Positions 52,034-63,867 are shown, numbered from the stretch's first letter. The stretch is DNA of 64,000 nt from Pyrenopolyporus hunteri (GCA_902806595.1 CADCXC010000022.1:124001-188000); one strand, 5' to 3'. A program made the numbers and translations. Notes: a model not told the origin generated them from the sequence alone.

Positions 52034-52261
52034 TGTAACGATACAACAGCTGTCTCTATGATTGACTCAGTGAAATTGGCGTAGCAGTGTTTATGTGTGA
52101 TTATGGATTGATAATCTCGCTGCGTAAGTGAAAATCTTACTCTGTAAACTTACTTTATAAGGATCTTTTATAATCTCCATAAACCAGACTTCATAAAACT
52201 TATATGAAGCTTAATTATTAAAACTAAGCGTCCCAGTATAATAGGGATGCTGCAAATAAAA

Positions 52262-52790
52262 CATGTCGCAAACTAGTATTCACTAGTATAAAAGTGAAGC
52301 TAATTATAGTAACACTTTATTTTAACAGATTTATATTAAAGGAGAGTTATAGCGTAAAGCTTGGAAGTTATACTATAGCAGTCATATCCTATGAAATAGT
52401 GAACGTAATTGGCCTCGAGGAGTTTGAGCATAAAACTTGACGAGGGGTAGTAACGCATACGACCTAGGACAAAGGTAATAGACAAGAAGTCCGAAGCTGA
52501 TATATTAAACTTCGAAAGTTTGTGGGAAATTAGATATGACAGGGGGCGTTACGGAACCTGTCCAAGTACTTCGCCGTTGAGAGTAATATACTACCATTTT
52601 CAGTAGATTCTATAAGTTATCACTAGTAAGACGGCAAGGCCTCAACTGGTAGTAAAATCCTGTCGGGCAACTAGGAAGGGAAGTTAACCTAAGTGTGCAG
52701 GTATAGAAGGATCTTAGTTTAAATCTGTTAGATAAAGGATGGCTATAGTTAAGCCGGATTAGTATATCTTTAACCAAGGATGGCTAACCT
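52262..52790 (+). ncRNA. Conserved structured 5' domain of intron (copy 2)
   Basis: Matches 11480-11985 over most of its length: 'actagtataaaagtgaagct', 'gttatactatagcagtcat', 'gaacgtaattggcctcgagg', 'tcctgtcgggcaactaggaa'. Non-coding. Conservation between two rRNA genes exceeds that of the flanking intron sequence. Confidence 0.7.
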
Positions 52791-52920
52791 AAGGTTGTCG
52801 AACCCGACATAATACTCGGCCGAGTGGTACTAGCTCGTAAGAAGTAGCGCCTATTAATAAATATAAAAAAATGATGATGATGATAAAAATAAAAACAATT
52901 TAATAGACCTTAACCAGAAT

Positions 52921-54129
52921 ATGTTGGATTTTCATTTGTGGTTTGTAGGATTTTCTGATGCAGAGTCCAATTTTAGTATAGTTCCTAAGCAAGATATTAA
53001 TGGAAATGTTAATAGATTTACTTTTGTGTTCGGTATTGGTTTACATATAGATGATGTGGAAGCTTTAGAATATATTCAATCTAAATTAAATATTGGAATT
53101 GTTAGAACTTATAAAGACGAATGTAAATTTATTGTTACTAAAAGAGAAGACATAAGTAAGTTGATATCTCTTTTTGACTCGTACAATCTTAACACTAGTA
53201 AATATTTAGATTACCTTGACTTTAAAAAGGCTTTTAATATTTATAATGATAGAAAGGATTTTTAACTGAGGAATTAAAAATAAAGTGCTAGAGTTAAAAG
53301 AGGGTATGAATACAAAACGTAAAATTTTCATATGCCTAATGATCATAAAATTGTTATAACTAAAAGTTGATTATTAGGACTTATTGAAGGTGAAGGATCA
53401 TTCCAATTATGAAGAAACGATCTTGTATCCGCATTTAGTTTAGTATTAACAGAAAAACAATTACCTGTTTTGGAAAAAAAAAGAATTTTTAGTAAATAAT
53501 TTAGGATTTGATAAATATTCTAAGGCTAAATTAGATTCCTCGTCTGCTATTTCGATAAACCATCAAAAGCCAGAAAAATAGTAAAAGTAGTGTATTGCTT
53601 AACATTAAAAATATACATGTTCTAAATAACTATTTGGTTCCGTATTTAGATGATATGCAATTTATTACTAAAAAGGTAAAGACTTTAAGGATTTTAAATT
53701 GATATGTAAAGTACTTTATACAGGTGCTCATAAGATCGATGATATTAAAACCTTAATTTTAAAATTATCTTTAACTATGAATAATTATAGACTGTCTACT
53801 AATTCTGAAATGGTAGAGTTATTAAGTAGCTTAGAAAGAGATACCTTAGCTAATGCGTCTCCTTGTATAGCACATCTTAGTGATGGTAGACAAAGAGATT
53901 TAGTTACAGGAAAATTATCCATCAACATTCAAGTAGTATTTATGAAGTAATTAAGTCAAACAATGAAGTAGTTTTAAAGCAAACTTTATTTGAAGCTGCA
54001 GACATTGTAGATGTAAATATTAAAACTTTAAGTAAACTACTGGATAAGTCAGAGGATGGGTCAGCGGAGATTAAAGGAAATATTGTAAAAAGAATAGCTG
54101 TGTTTTATAATACAGCCGATAAAAAGTAA
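52921..54129 (+). CDS. LAGLIDADG homing endonuclease (rnl intron 8)
   Basis: ATG at 52921, motif 1 'WFVGFSDAESNFSI' at residues 7-20, motif 2 'WLLGLIEGEGSFQL' at about 53370. 'LFDSYNLNTSKYLDYLDFKK', 'NNLGFDKYSKAKLDSS' and 'IAHLSDGRQRDLVTGKL'; NUMOD1-like tail 'LFEAADIVDVNIKTLSKLLD'. Same subfamily as 12300-13579 and 20769-22090. Four breaks. Confidence 0.88.
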
Positions 54130-54657
54130 AATGGAACTGAGGGAAGGTTACAACCGTACAGTTCTATAATTTACAGAAAATTAGGTGAAAACGGTCAACG
54201 GTATCCTAACCATAGACCGTCGGCAGTTGTAAATGCCGCTACAGACTGGTTCACCGGGGTTAGACTGAGATGTCTGTCCAAATGTACAGTCGGATTCTGT
54301 AACGAAATTAAATTCGTAAGAGGAAGGATCATCTATTACCCTTTTTTTTTTTGAGTGTTAGCGTGCGAAGCACAAAAAGGGTACGGATAGCCATGACACA
54401 GTGGTAAGATAACCTCTAGTTAATCAGAATTGGCAGATACTGCTTACCTCTAGTTAGACGAGAAGACCCTATGCAGCTTTACTGTTACTAATTATTAGGT
54501 ATGGTTGGGGACAAATTTTAGTATATAAGGTAATTGATAAGATATAAATGTAATACCTTTATTTGGGGACTGTATTGTATGGGTTAATTAACCCTCTGGG
54601 TTCTTGTCAAAGAGAATTCAGTAACCTTAGAAAGGAAAAATTGCTAGGAGACAGTTT

Positions 54658-55182
54658 ATGCTAAAATATAAATGAGCTGTGTTGGTTAAAATCCAACTCT
54701 AAAGTTTTCTTATTATAACGAAATTAATTAAGAGCTTGTGCCCAAAGAGTAGACGTAACTTTTTCCCTTTACAAAGTCTAGGCGCTAAGATTAGAATATA
54801 CCTATTCAAGCGTCGCATACTTTGTGAAGGAACGTTATAATAAGAAGGAAAACTAAGACAAAGTTACAACTGAATAGTTTTTCGCTTTAGAAATTAGGTG
54901 AAAACGGTTAAATAATAATACCTTATTTTAGACCGTCGGCAGTTGTAAATGTCGCTACAGACTGGTTCACGGGGTTAGGCTGCAATGTCTGTCCAAATGT
55001 ACAGTCGAGCACTATAACGAGAGCTAGGTTTTTTGTAAAGAAGAGGTTAGTTCTCGTAGAGAGGAAGGTATAGTTAGCTATTTTTATAGTTAATTACCTT
55101 TTTAGCAATTGAAGGAAAATGTACTCTCGGGGGAGTAGGATTTAGATTGTTTATGAACCCCTAGTTAATTAGTGTTGTTATG
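54658..55182 (+). mobile_element. rnl group I intron 9, no ORF
   Basis: Short intron of the same family as intron 8: stem 'gttggttaaaatccaactct', core 'gtgaaaacggttaaataata', 'agaccgtcggcagttgtaaa', 'acagactggttcacgggg', end 'ctagttaattagtg'. No nuclease gene and no 480-base domain, so it shows the minimal form of the family. Confidence 0.87.
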
Positions 55183-55635
55183 CGGGGCACAGACCCCACA
55201 AAGAGTAAATGGGAGTGTCCAACTATGTTTTATGTCTGTTTTTATACGGATGTATCACTAAATAAAAATTTTTTATGTAATTATTTGTTTGTAATAGTAG
55301 ATAGCAGTGCTATATTCTATCTTATATATGTATAGATGTACAAGCCTAGACACACCGTGTCTAATTTTATTATTGCTTATTTGTATCTAAATACTAAATT
55401 AGTATGGATTTACAAAACTATAATGAGGAGCAATTTTTATTCAGGTAGGATTTTGATTATAGTGAAATTAGTTGTAGTTGAAATATTACGAATAATTCTA
55501 ATATTTTATTAGCTATTACACATTAGTGTGATGGTTATGTATAATACTTATCAAGTTTAATGGCTTAATCCTGCTTTACTGTTTGACCACCAACAAGTCT
55601 TACAGTCGCGTAAGCGGGGCATAGGATCACGAGAC

Positions 55636-57741
55636 ACATAATACATAGATTTTGGCAGTCTTTATTGTGTTAAAGAATCAAATTCCGGGAAACCTTAAAA
55701 GACTTAGTTACCAAACCTTGATACAAAAGATCAAGGCGGCTGAATTAATTACTCAGGTATGGTAACAAGACTAAGTATATTTGAAAAGAGAAGAGGTTAT
55801 CGCGGATCTAAGTCACCTCTGAGGTACAAAGTGTAGGTTAAGGAAGTAAAAACATAAAAACAAATATATCCGTAAACTACTACCTTATGTGTAAAAGAGC
55901 AACGAGTAGACGGTTCTTCAGTAAATAGTTATTAGTGTCATTATTAATAAGTATTGCTGTAAGGTGTACTCTAAGCCGGGAAACCGGTATTGTCAGTAAA
56001 TTAAGGTTTATTTAGGATTTTCTGTACATAATAATTATTATGCGCAGGTACAAATTTTGCTTTTTATTTTATTCATTTTATGATAACTCTTATGGTAAGT
56101 TTAGCATTTATATTAGCGCAGGTTTAGTTCAAATATTTAGGGGGCAGTAATAGTTTGCTTATTAATTTACACTACCGCCTTAGATAGCAAGGATACTTTA
56201 GGCGGCGAGCTTTCATGAAGCTAAATTCAGGCAAGCTGGGCTAGCACCCCATTGTCGGTCTTCCGACGTAAGATCTAAGTATTATTTAAGGCTCGGGAGT
56301 CTCTGAAGTATAAATCTGATTATTGGATATTAAATCATGGTAAGAATTATTCTATATGACAGGGGTATTAGGTTAAGTAAGCTTAATGCTACCGTAGGAT
56401 AATATAGGCTTATCTGGCACCAAATGCTGTCTTGCCTTATAAACTAATAAAAATGAGTAAAGACAACCTGGATATAGTAGTGAAAATACATTATTTAAAG
56501 ATTTTTTTTAACACAGGTCAAATGAGTTTAATTAGATTCGTAGTTAAATTATTAAAAGTAATTTGTTAACAATTTGTAAGTTAAAAGTAACAAGCAATAG
56601 AGGGACAAATGTAGAATAATTTGTAAGTGATGCAGGTTACCCTTTAATTGTGACTCACTTAGTGACTTGAAAAATATATATAAAGCTACAAAACAATGAT
56701 AATATTAAACAAAGGATTGAATCCTCAATTTGTTTCAGGGTTTGCAGACGCAGAAGCTACCTTTACATAAGGGTATGTGAAAAGAAGAATATGTTAGTAG
56801 GTTGAACAGTGGAGCCGATATTTGCAATACGTTTACACATCAAAGATTTAAATATACTATATTCAATACAAAAATTTTTTGGTGTAGGGAAAGTTTACTG
56901 TCATGATAGTGTAGAAGAAGCTTCATTTAGAGTGGGTTCTATTAAGGAACTAGATGTTATAATTAGACACTTTGACATGTACCCTTTATTAACTCAAAAA
57001 TTAAGCGATTTTATCTTATTTAAAAAGTTGTGGATATCGTAAAATCGAAAGAGCATTTGAAAGCAGAAGGTATATTAAAATAGCTAATATAAAAGCATCT
57101 ATGAATACTAAAAAGAATTAGTTTCTTTATCTAACATAGTTCCAGTATCTTTACCTACATTACCTTTAATTACAGTTAATGATATATCTCCTTATTGATT
57201 AGCAGGTTTTACTTCAGGAGACGGTTGCTTTACCGTTAGTATAATTAAGTCTAAAGCTATATTAGGAGAGACATCTTGAATAAGATTTTTTTTAACTCAG
57301 CATAATCGTGATGAAAATTTATTGAGTGTTATTGCAGCCTACTTAGGTTGTGAAAAATAAATAAAGGTTCTAAAGCTACCAATTATGTAGTTCAACGTTT
57401 ACCTGATATAATAAAAATTATAATTTTTTTTTTGATGCATATTCGATTGAAGGGTAAAAGTAAAAGACTATGAAGATTTAAAAAAGTCGCATTATTGATG
57501 GATAAAAAGCTCACTTAACTAAAGAAGGGCTTAATGAAATAAGAGAAATAAAGAATAGAATGAATAAAAAAGAAACTATAGCTTCGCTTACTTAGTAGGG
57601 GAGCGTTTTAAGTTATAGACTTAAATAAACACGTATTAGTATTGATGTACTAAGATGCTAAGCACGTAAAATTAATTGCTGAAAACCTTTATGTCCGTAA
57701 TTAATATTTTATGTCCCGCCATAATAAAAACAAAGTATTAA
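55636..57741 (+). mobile_element. rnl group I intron 10
   Basis: Core 55675-55985 ('ccgggaaaccttaaaag', 'atcgcggatctaagtc', 'aaagagcaacgagtagacgg', 'taaggtgtactcta'), shared module at 56165-56345, then the nuclease gene. 3' region 57600-57740 contains 'ccgttcaacg'-free sequence with no clear function. Borders approximate. Confidence 0.78.
56696..57595 (+). CDS. LAGLIDADG homing endonuclease (rnl intron 10)
   Basis: ATG at 56696. Motif 1 'FVSGFADAEATFT' at about 56730, motif 2 'WLAGFTSGDGCFTV' at about 57195. 'HFDMYPLLTQKLSDFILFKK', 'KAHLTKEGLNEIREIKNRMN' at the end. Four or five breaks (56768, 57035, 57090, 57355, 57440). Confidence 0.86.
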
Positions 57742-57803
57742 AGGATAAAAGTTAATGGTTAATCGAAAAAGGTCTTGATTATTGGAAAAGCTACGCTAGG
57801 GAT

Positions 57804-59484
57804 GTTTGTCCTTCAATGTTTATAATCTAAAAACATTGTTAAATAAAATTGGGTTCATTAAAATTACTTATTTTTTTAAGTAAATTTGAAGCGAAATTTA
57901 TCTATCGAGTAGCAGGTAAAACGTTCAACGACTATAAGGAATGATTGTTAACAATAATCCTTATTTAACGCCCAACATTTTCAATTATGTATAGAAAAAT
58001 AAATTGTTTAAAATAAAATTTTAAGATTTGTCTAGAAAAGTGATAATACTAACAGGAGTCCTTATATATTTACTAAAAAAATAAATATTAATTATAAACT
58101 AGTACCTTTAATACATCATTAAATGATGAAATAAATATTAAAAATATCCACCTAAAAAGAATGAAAAGTAGTGTTTATAATTATAACCCCAATAATACTA
58201 TTAATTATCCTATTTATGATTTAAACATAAATTCTTTAATAAAAAGTTATTTTAATTTGTATTTTAATCATAGATATATAAACATAAGTATATATCACGT
58301 AAAAAAAAACGTAGAGTCTTTTAATAAAATTTTTTGTAAGTAAGGCAGAAATAAAGCATACTAATTCTAAAATATTATAACAATTTATATTTATAATAGA
58401 GAAAAGCTAAGTTTATTAAAAATATCCGAAAATTAAGAAATATATTGGTATTGGAATTTATAGCATTGTTAAATAAATAAATTAGCTAAGTTTATATCTT
58501 TACCCTGAATAATAAGTAATCAAATTTAATTAATAATACTAGCATTTTGTGAACATTAGCAAATTATAAGGTAAGAGACGACTTCAGAAAAGTAGATAAC
58601 ATGTTATATATTCGTATGAAACGTCTTGCGAAAAATTTGTATATATTATTAACAACTATTAGAAGATATAGATTGAAATTAAGTTTAAATAAGTATAAAT
58701 TAGAGGAACAATTTTTATGTGAATTAAGTCAATTAATAAGTAAATATTATAGTAAAAAAGTAGAATTCAATATAGTAAATTTAAAATCTATAGCTCATAA
58801 TGGAGATATATTTACTGAAATATTAACTTCAAAATAAAAAAGAAAAAAGTAGTCCGATTTTAAATATAAATGCTTTATTGAGTAAAATAGTGTTACCTAA
58901 AGTAAATACAATTATAGAAAGAGGTAGACTTGAAAAATTGTGGATTTAGAATTAGTGGATAATAAGTTTAGAAATCTTAATGTCAATAATAAATAACCAT
59001 AATTTATTAAAAGATAATATAAACAAATTATTATATGATATATATTATAAAACTACTTTTGAAAAAGAAAAGTAAACTAAATGAGTATGTATTTACTGAT
59101 AATACTTATCATTTAAAATACGAGATATTATATTGAGAATATAAATTATAAAAAATGGGTGGAGCTAGATTAATAGTTAAAGGTAGATTGACTAAACGTT
59201 ATAGAGCTGATCGAGCAGTTCATAAATTGAAGTGGAAAGGTGGTTTAAAAATATAGATTCTGCATTCAAAGGATTATCGACCGTGACTTATAGAGGGTAT
59301 ATGGATTCCAATGTAGAAAGATCTAGTTTGTTTCTAAACGTAGGATTGGATCTTTTGCAAGGGGTTGATTTAGTGGTAAATAATTTAGGTTTATAGATAG
59401 CGGGTAATATACATAAAAGAAAATTGATGAAATAGTCTGAGCCATTTTGTAAAAAATGGAAATTTTTAAATGATAACATTTTGA
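57804..59484 (+). mobile_element. rnl group IA intron 11 at the omega site, carrying rps3
   Basis: Inserted between 'gctagggat' and 'aacaggctaat', the same site as the yeast omega intron (L2449). Core segment 57890-57945 ('gcgaaatttatctatcg', 'aaaacgttcaacgactataa') and 3' end 'aaatagtctgagcc'. In Pezizomycotina this intron is near-universal and hosts the rps3 gene. Confidence 0.95.
58161..59383 (+). CDS. rps3: Mitochondrial ribosomal protein S3 (intron-encoded)
   Basis: Small-subunit ribosomal protein uS3m, encoded in the omega-site intron as in other Pezizomycotina. ATG at 58161 ('MKSSVYNYNPNNTINYPIYD'). Then the family signature 'KIFVSKAEIKHTNSK', 'TIYIYNREKLSLLKNIRKLR', an Asn/Lys-rich middle ('YKLEEQFLCELSQLISKYY', 'VLPKVNTIIERGRLEK') and the conserved C-terminus 'GGARLIVKGRLTKRYRADRA', 'VHKLKWKGGLKNIDSAFKGL', ending 'GSFARGWFSGK' with TGA as Trp. 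Eight or so single-base breaks. Length about 400 residues, normal for the family. As a single essential copy, its frameshifts argue for read errors. Confidence 0.93.
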
Positions 59485-59562
59485 ACAGGCTAATTTGCGC
59501 AAGAGTGCAAAATGAGTGCGCGGTTTGGCACCTCGATGTCGGCTTAACTTATCCTCATGGAT

Positions 59563-61132
59563 GCTTTGTGAGTAGGAATCACATGTAGTGTCTCTCAAAT
59601 CATCAAACTCCGGGGACGTCTTAAAGCTTCATGTACCAAGCCGTATTTGAAAGAATATGTGTGGCTGAATTAATTACTCAGGCAAGGTAATAAGCATGAA
59701 GATGATCGAAAGTGAAATAGACTATCGCGGATCTAAGTCAAAAGCGGGTACTGGTTTAATTTTAATAGAGACAGCCTACAACAAGATTAAATTATTATTC
59801 ACTTTGTAAAAGAGCAACGAGTAGATGGTGGTTGCACTGGCTTTTCCAGTGTTAAGGTGTACTCTAATGGGTTTCGAAAGGAACTATCAAAAAGAATCCT
59901 TTCTAAGTCAATAAATAAATTTACAGAATTTAAGAGCTTATATAATAACAATAGGGTGAGAGCACTTTATAGTAAATCCTTGCCTAGAATTTACGGATAT
60001 ACTTCCTCTTACTCCTTCTCTACTTTAGGCAACTCTTTATATTATAGTTCTATGGATAAAAAAAAAATAAACTTTCTCCTTCATTTATTGCAGGTTTTAT
60101 AGACGGAGAGGGTTGTTTTTCTATAACCTTAGTTAAAGATAAATCCTATAAACTAGGTTGACAAGTTAAACCTAAATTTAGTATAGGTTTACATAAAAAG
60201 ATCGAGGTTTATTAGAAAATGTACGAAGTAGTTTAGGTCTAGGGGAATATCAGTTCAAGGTGTTAATGGTGTACAGTTTTACGTTAATTCTGTTAAAGAT
60301 CGTAGAGTTTTGATAGATTTTTTGATAAATATCCTCTTCTTACTAAAAAGGAGCAGACTATCTGATTTTCAAAACTGTAGTTGAGTTAATGGAAAATAAA
60401 GCCCATCTTACTCAAGAAGGGTTACAAAAATTGTAGCGTTAAAGGGAATTTTGAACACGGGATTTATATCTAAGGATTTGAAAGCGGCCTTTTCTGATCT
60501 CTGTTCAGTTGAACTAGATAAGTCTACTTTGACTTCTTCTTCGAAAACTTTAGATTCGGAATGGTTAGCGGATTTACGTCAGCCGAAGGTAGTTTTTGGT
60601 TAGAAGTTCTAACTCTCGGGTAGAACTTTGAATACTAAAGTGCAATTAGAATTTAATCTGACTCAACACATGAGGGATGAGCAGTTGATGAAGGATATTG
60701 CAAAATTCTTTGGTTGTGGTAGCGTTTACTTAAACCGAGAAGCTTATGTTTATCGTGTGGTTTATCAAATATTGTTGAAAAATCCTTCCATTTTTTATTA
60801 ATTATCCTATACTGGGGTTAAAGCCTTAGATTTTCAGGATTTCATTAAAGTAGCGGAACTCTTGAAAGAGAATAAGCATTTGACTCTGAGGGGTAGAAAA
60901 ATTCAATTAATAAAAGCTGGTATGAATAGTGCTAGATCTATTTAAACTTGGATCTTCGGCATATTTGTATTCCAATTAAAGTTAGCTAGTTAATACCCCT
61001 TGTTATTAAGATTGCTTCTGAATTCCATAATTTATAGTTAAATATTGATATGATAAATCTGGTCATAACATTTGAAGATATATTAAGATTAGTACCCTCG
61101 ATATATCAATTTAGAAAGTTATGATTGCCATG
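59563..61132 (+). mobile_element. rnl group I intron 12
   Basis: Core 59600-59870 ('ccggggacgtcttaaagc', 'atcgcggatctaagtc', 'aaagagcaacgagtagatgg', 'ttaaggtgtactcta'), followed by a nuclease gene overlapping the end of the core. Joins 'cctcatggat' to 'gcagaagatatgtagggt' of rnl, E. coli about 2500. Confidence 0.88.
59857..60945 (+). CDS. LAGLIDADG homing endonuclease (rnl intron 12)
   Basis: Frame starts in the end of the ribozyme core ('MYSNGFRKELSKRILSK'). Motif 1 'FIAGFIDGEGCFSI' at about 60090, motif 2 'WLAGFTSAEGSFWL' at about 60560. 'KYPLLTKK', 'NKAHLTQEGLQKIVALKGIL' and a final 'IKAGMNSARSI' type end. Five or six indels. Translation through the ribozyme would couple nuclease expression to splicing. 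Confidence 0.86.
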
Positions 61133-61313
61133 GCAGAAGATATGTAGGGTACGACTGTTCGTCGATTAAAAGTTACATGAGCTGGGTGTTTAGCCCGTTA
61201 TTTTGTGTAAGATTTTTACACTTAAATTTTGATAATAATCGGATTAATTGCAAGAAGACTTTATAATATTTAAAGGAATTTGCAGCGAAGTTTATCTTAG
61301 TTCATTTATCTAT

Positions 61314-61345
61314 CGCCCCCCAAGCTTTAGCTTCGCTAGGGCGAT
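61314..61345. repeat. GC repeat, family 2, inside a ribozyme core
   Basis: 'tcgccccccaagctttagct' then 'tcgctagggcga', flanked by 'tctatcg' / 'cgatag'. Inserted between two conserved core segments of intron 13, so the ribozyme must tolerate it in a loop. Confidence 0.88.
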
Positions 61346-61472
61346 AGTTGATATTAAATGATAAAACCGTTCAACGACTAAGGGTGAGTATAGCTATAAC
61401 AATAACCTCTAATAATTCGATGCTACGAAGGGAAGTAAGGTAAAATAAATTGAAAATTATACAAATAAAAAA

Positions 61473-62255
61473 ATGAATAAAACATCTATGATTAGATTCT
61501 TAAATTCGCTAAATAAACTGGAAAATCATAAAAGGAATTACGTAGTAAGCCCAAATTATCGATATATTTAAATGATGTTCTAATAGGTTTACTTTTAAGT
61601 GACGGGTACTTGGAAAGATCTTCGCCTACGAGTGGAGTTCGTTTAACTGTTAGTTTTGGTGTTAAGCATTTGGCTTATTTAATGTATTTATTTAATCTAT
61701 TAGAGCCTTATACTAACACAGAACCTACGTCAATTAGTGTTTATAATAAGCAGACTAAGACTAATTATGAAGTATGTAGATTTAAAACTGTAAGTTTACC
61801 TCAATTCTTGTACTATTATGAGTTATTTTATAAAGTTAATTCTGAAGGTAAATTTATAAAAGTTATTCCTTTAAATATAGAAGAACTTATTTCTCCAGTA
61901 GTATTAGCGCATCTCCTTATGGGGGATGGAAATATAAAGCAACCAGATAAAATTATACGTATATATACGTATAGTTTTACTCATGAAGAAGTAAGTAGAT
62001 TAGCTTTGGCTATTACTCGTAAATTAAATATATTAACTAAAGTAGTTCATGATAGAAATAATCAATATATGATTACAATAAGTAAAAGTGAACTATATTT
62101 AGTATAAGAACTAATTAAACCATATGCATCCATCTATGTATTATAAAATAGACTTGGATTCAAATGGTTTAGAGTCGTTTAATTATAAAGATCTAGCTGA
62201 ACTACAATACTTCAGTCCAGATTGTGTGAATTATTTTGATATTTACGGTAAATAA
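61473..62255 (+). CDS. LAGLIDADG endonuclease, omega-like (type 2) family (rnl intron 13)
   Basis: Differs from the others. Motif 1 'VLIGLLLSDGYLERSS' (about 61570), motif 2 'VLAHLLMGDGNIKQPDK' (about 61900). Between them 'VSFGVKHLAYLMYLFNLLEP' and 'CRFKTVSLPQFLYYYELFYK'. C-terminus 'KPYMHPSMYYKIDL'. Belongs to the LAGLIDADG_2 (I-SceI-like) group. A 165-codon stretch (61610-62107) is open, with breaks near 61530, 61600 and 62107. About 250 residues in all. Confidence 0.87.
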
Positions 62256-62999
62256 CTTTAGTTTTATCTGTTCATGTTTGCAGGTGAATGTTCCTTAGTA
62301 TTTTTGCTGTTTGTGTTTGCGGGTAACTTACTTTTATCCTAGTAGTAATGACATAGTCTGAGCAACATAGTAATATGTTGAATTTGTTAATTAAAGTTTA
62401 ATAATAAAGTTTACACTTTAATTCAGAAGATAACATTTTGTAAATACGTCGTGAGACAGTATGGTTTCTATCTTCTAGAGGAAATTAGAATATAATAAGG
62501 AATAACCTATGTACGAAAGGAACTTGGGAGGCGCCTCGGCGCCTTGAAATAACATGATTATAAATCTCTGGTTTACCTATTGTTTAGGTGTTAAATATAG
62601 GCAATAATTTACCTCTATAATCAAAAGAGGGATTATTTAAGTTTAACTATCCTACTTTCACTTGAGTAGTTATATAGCCTAGGCATGGTAGGAAGCTATG
62701 TTTGTCAAAGATAAGTGCTGAAAGCATCTAGGCACGAAGCTTACCTTAAGATATTTCTTAAATATACGTTTTATAATAAGACGAATTGGTTTAATAGTTT
62801 GCCTTATAATTAAGGATTTTCTATTAAATAATAGGCTTTGTTTGTAAGAACCTAGAGGTTTTAAGGATCAAAGTACTAATTTTATAACTTACTAAATATT
62901 TTATATATCTTACATTATATTTTTTTTATTCAATATAACCACAATTTTAAAAAACAATAACCATAATCGTAACTGTAAATCTATTGATATATATAATAG

Positions 63000-63125
63000 G
63001 TAAGTAGGAATGGAAGGAGATCCATTCCGTTACCGAGGGTATAGTAATTATACCTTGATCCGTCACTCCGCGTTTCTTGCTACGCAGGAAAGAGCTACAC
63101 GGTGAAATCGCGTGGAGAAAAAAAA
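63000..63125. other. Hairpin-rich tract of unknown role
   Basis: 'ggaatggaaggagatccatt' (closing 'cc'), 'gagggtatagtaattatacc' and 'cgtttcttgctacgcaggaa' each fold on themselves. No tRNA or intron signature seen. Confidence 0.45.
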
Positions 63126-63398
63126 AGAATTTATAAAGTTTACCACTTAAAGCAGAGTATGTTATATAGGCTAAAGGGTTCAATAATTTTTAGTAAGGTA
63201 AGTTATTAAGATGAAAAGAGTAGTTTTTAAGGTAAAAGTCCATAAATCTTCCTAATTTCTCTTATTAACTGCCTTGGGCCTCATGGGGCCTTCTGTATCG
63301 CGAATTAGTAAAATTCGTCGCGAAATGTAAATTGAATAGCTATATTTATTCAATTAAATTTAACACTAGATACAATAATTTAATTTATATAACATAAA

Positions 63399-63581
63399 AT
63401 GAAAACTACACAAGTGCGATTATTATATAGAATATGTACTGTACGCGGCGTTATTCTTAATATAGGAGAGGTCTTACACTCTATTATTAAACTCGTTTCA
63501 TTCGAAGGGGTTCCGGTTAGAGTTAAAGCTCTTCGTCGTATCATAAATAGGTTCGATTTTTTAACCCTTTATTTCGTTTAG
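63399..63581 (+). CDS. Unknown short ORF
   Basis: Opens with ATG and reads 'MKTTQVRLLYRICTVRGVIL', 'NIGEVLHSIIKLVSFEGVPV', ends 'RRIINRFDFLTLYFV', 60 residues. Basic and hydrophobic. Not recognised; could be the start of a longer, frameshifted gene or a plasmid remnant. Confidence 0.3.
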   Translation: MKTTQVRLLYRICTVRGVILNIGEVLHSIIKLVSFEGVPVRVKALRRIINRFDFLTLYFV

Positions 63582-63639
63582 GCAAAATAATAGTCAATGG
63601 GATCCTTGGTAGGGAGACTGTAATATCGGTTAGTTCTAG

Positions 63640-63750
63640 GCTTCGCCTCGCCCTCGAGCAGAGCTCCAGCCCCTGCTTCGAGGGTTAGCCTGCGCGCAGC
63701 GCGAAGTCAGATTCTCCTCGTATATATATATATACGAGGGGGGCTAGCAT
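63640..63750. repeat. Composite GC repeat, copy B
   Basis: 'aggcttcgcctcgccctcga' to 'ggggctagcatg' with a longer TA run in the hairpin; near-identical to 2556-2656, 61 kb away. Confidence 0.9.
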
Positions 63751-63867
63751 GTCTAATTTAGTTCCTAAAACAACATACGATTTTACATATGGAGTATAGA
63801 ATTTATTCCACTAATGCTATATTTAGTACTGAGTGTTCTCAATTACATTGTAGTATTACGGTAGATG

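Larger units (their letters stand above)
52130..54432 (+). mobile_element. rnl group I intron 8 with LAGLIDADG
   Basis: Has the 480-base 5' domain also seen in rns intron 1 (here 52262-52790), then the nuclease gene, then the core ('gtgaaaacggtcaacggtat', 'agaccgtcggcagttgtaaa', 'acagactggttcaccgggg') and end 'taatcagaattg'. Inserted before 'gcagatactgcttacc'. Confidence 0.9.
61188..62440 (+). mobile_element. rnl group IA intron 13 (about position 2585)
   Basis: Between 'catgagctgggt' and 'taaatacgtcgtgagacagt'. Core 61270-61395 ('gcgaagtttatctta', 'aaaccgttcaacgactaagg'), same IA type as intron 11; both end in 'ataacattttg'. A family-2 GC repeat (61314-61345) is inserted inside the core loop. 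Confidence 0.9.
36735..62775 (+). rRNA. rnl: Large-subunit ribosomal RNA gene with thirteen introns
   Basis: Conserved blocks in order: 'gcgtaccttttgcataa' (37104), 'agacccgaagctaggtgatc' (40270), 'gtccgaacgggttatcgtag' (42951), 'gatagctggt' (43022), 'gggcttagaagcagccat' (47108), 'accgtacctaaaaactgcga' (47569), 'gtaacttagggataagga' (49490), 'tgccggtgccggctggctaa' (49685), 'cctaaggtagtgg' (51160), 'gactcagtgaaattg' (52064), 'gacgagaagaccctatgcag' (54456), 'gctagggat' (57795), 'tttggcacctcgatgtcggc' (59524), 'gtcgtgagacagt' (62448) and 'gtgctgaaagcatctaggca' (62714). Introns start at 37121, 40307, 43032, 45182, 47628, 49771, about 51200, 52130, 54658, about 55636, 57804, 59563 and 61188. Ends are approximate. 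Exon total is about 3 kb of a 26-kb gene. Confidence 0.95.
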
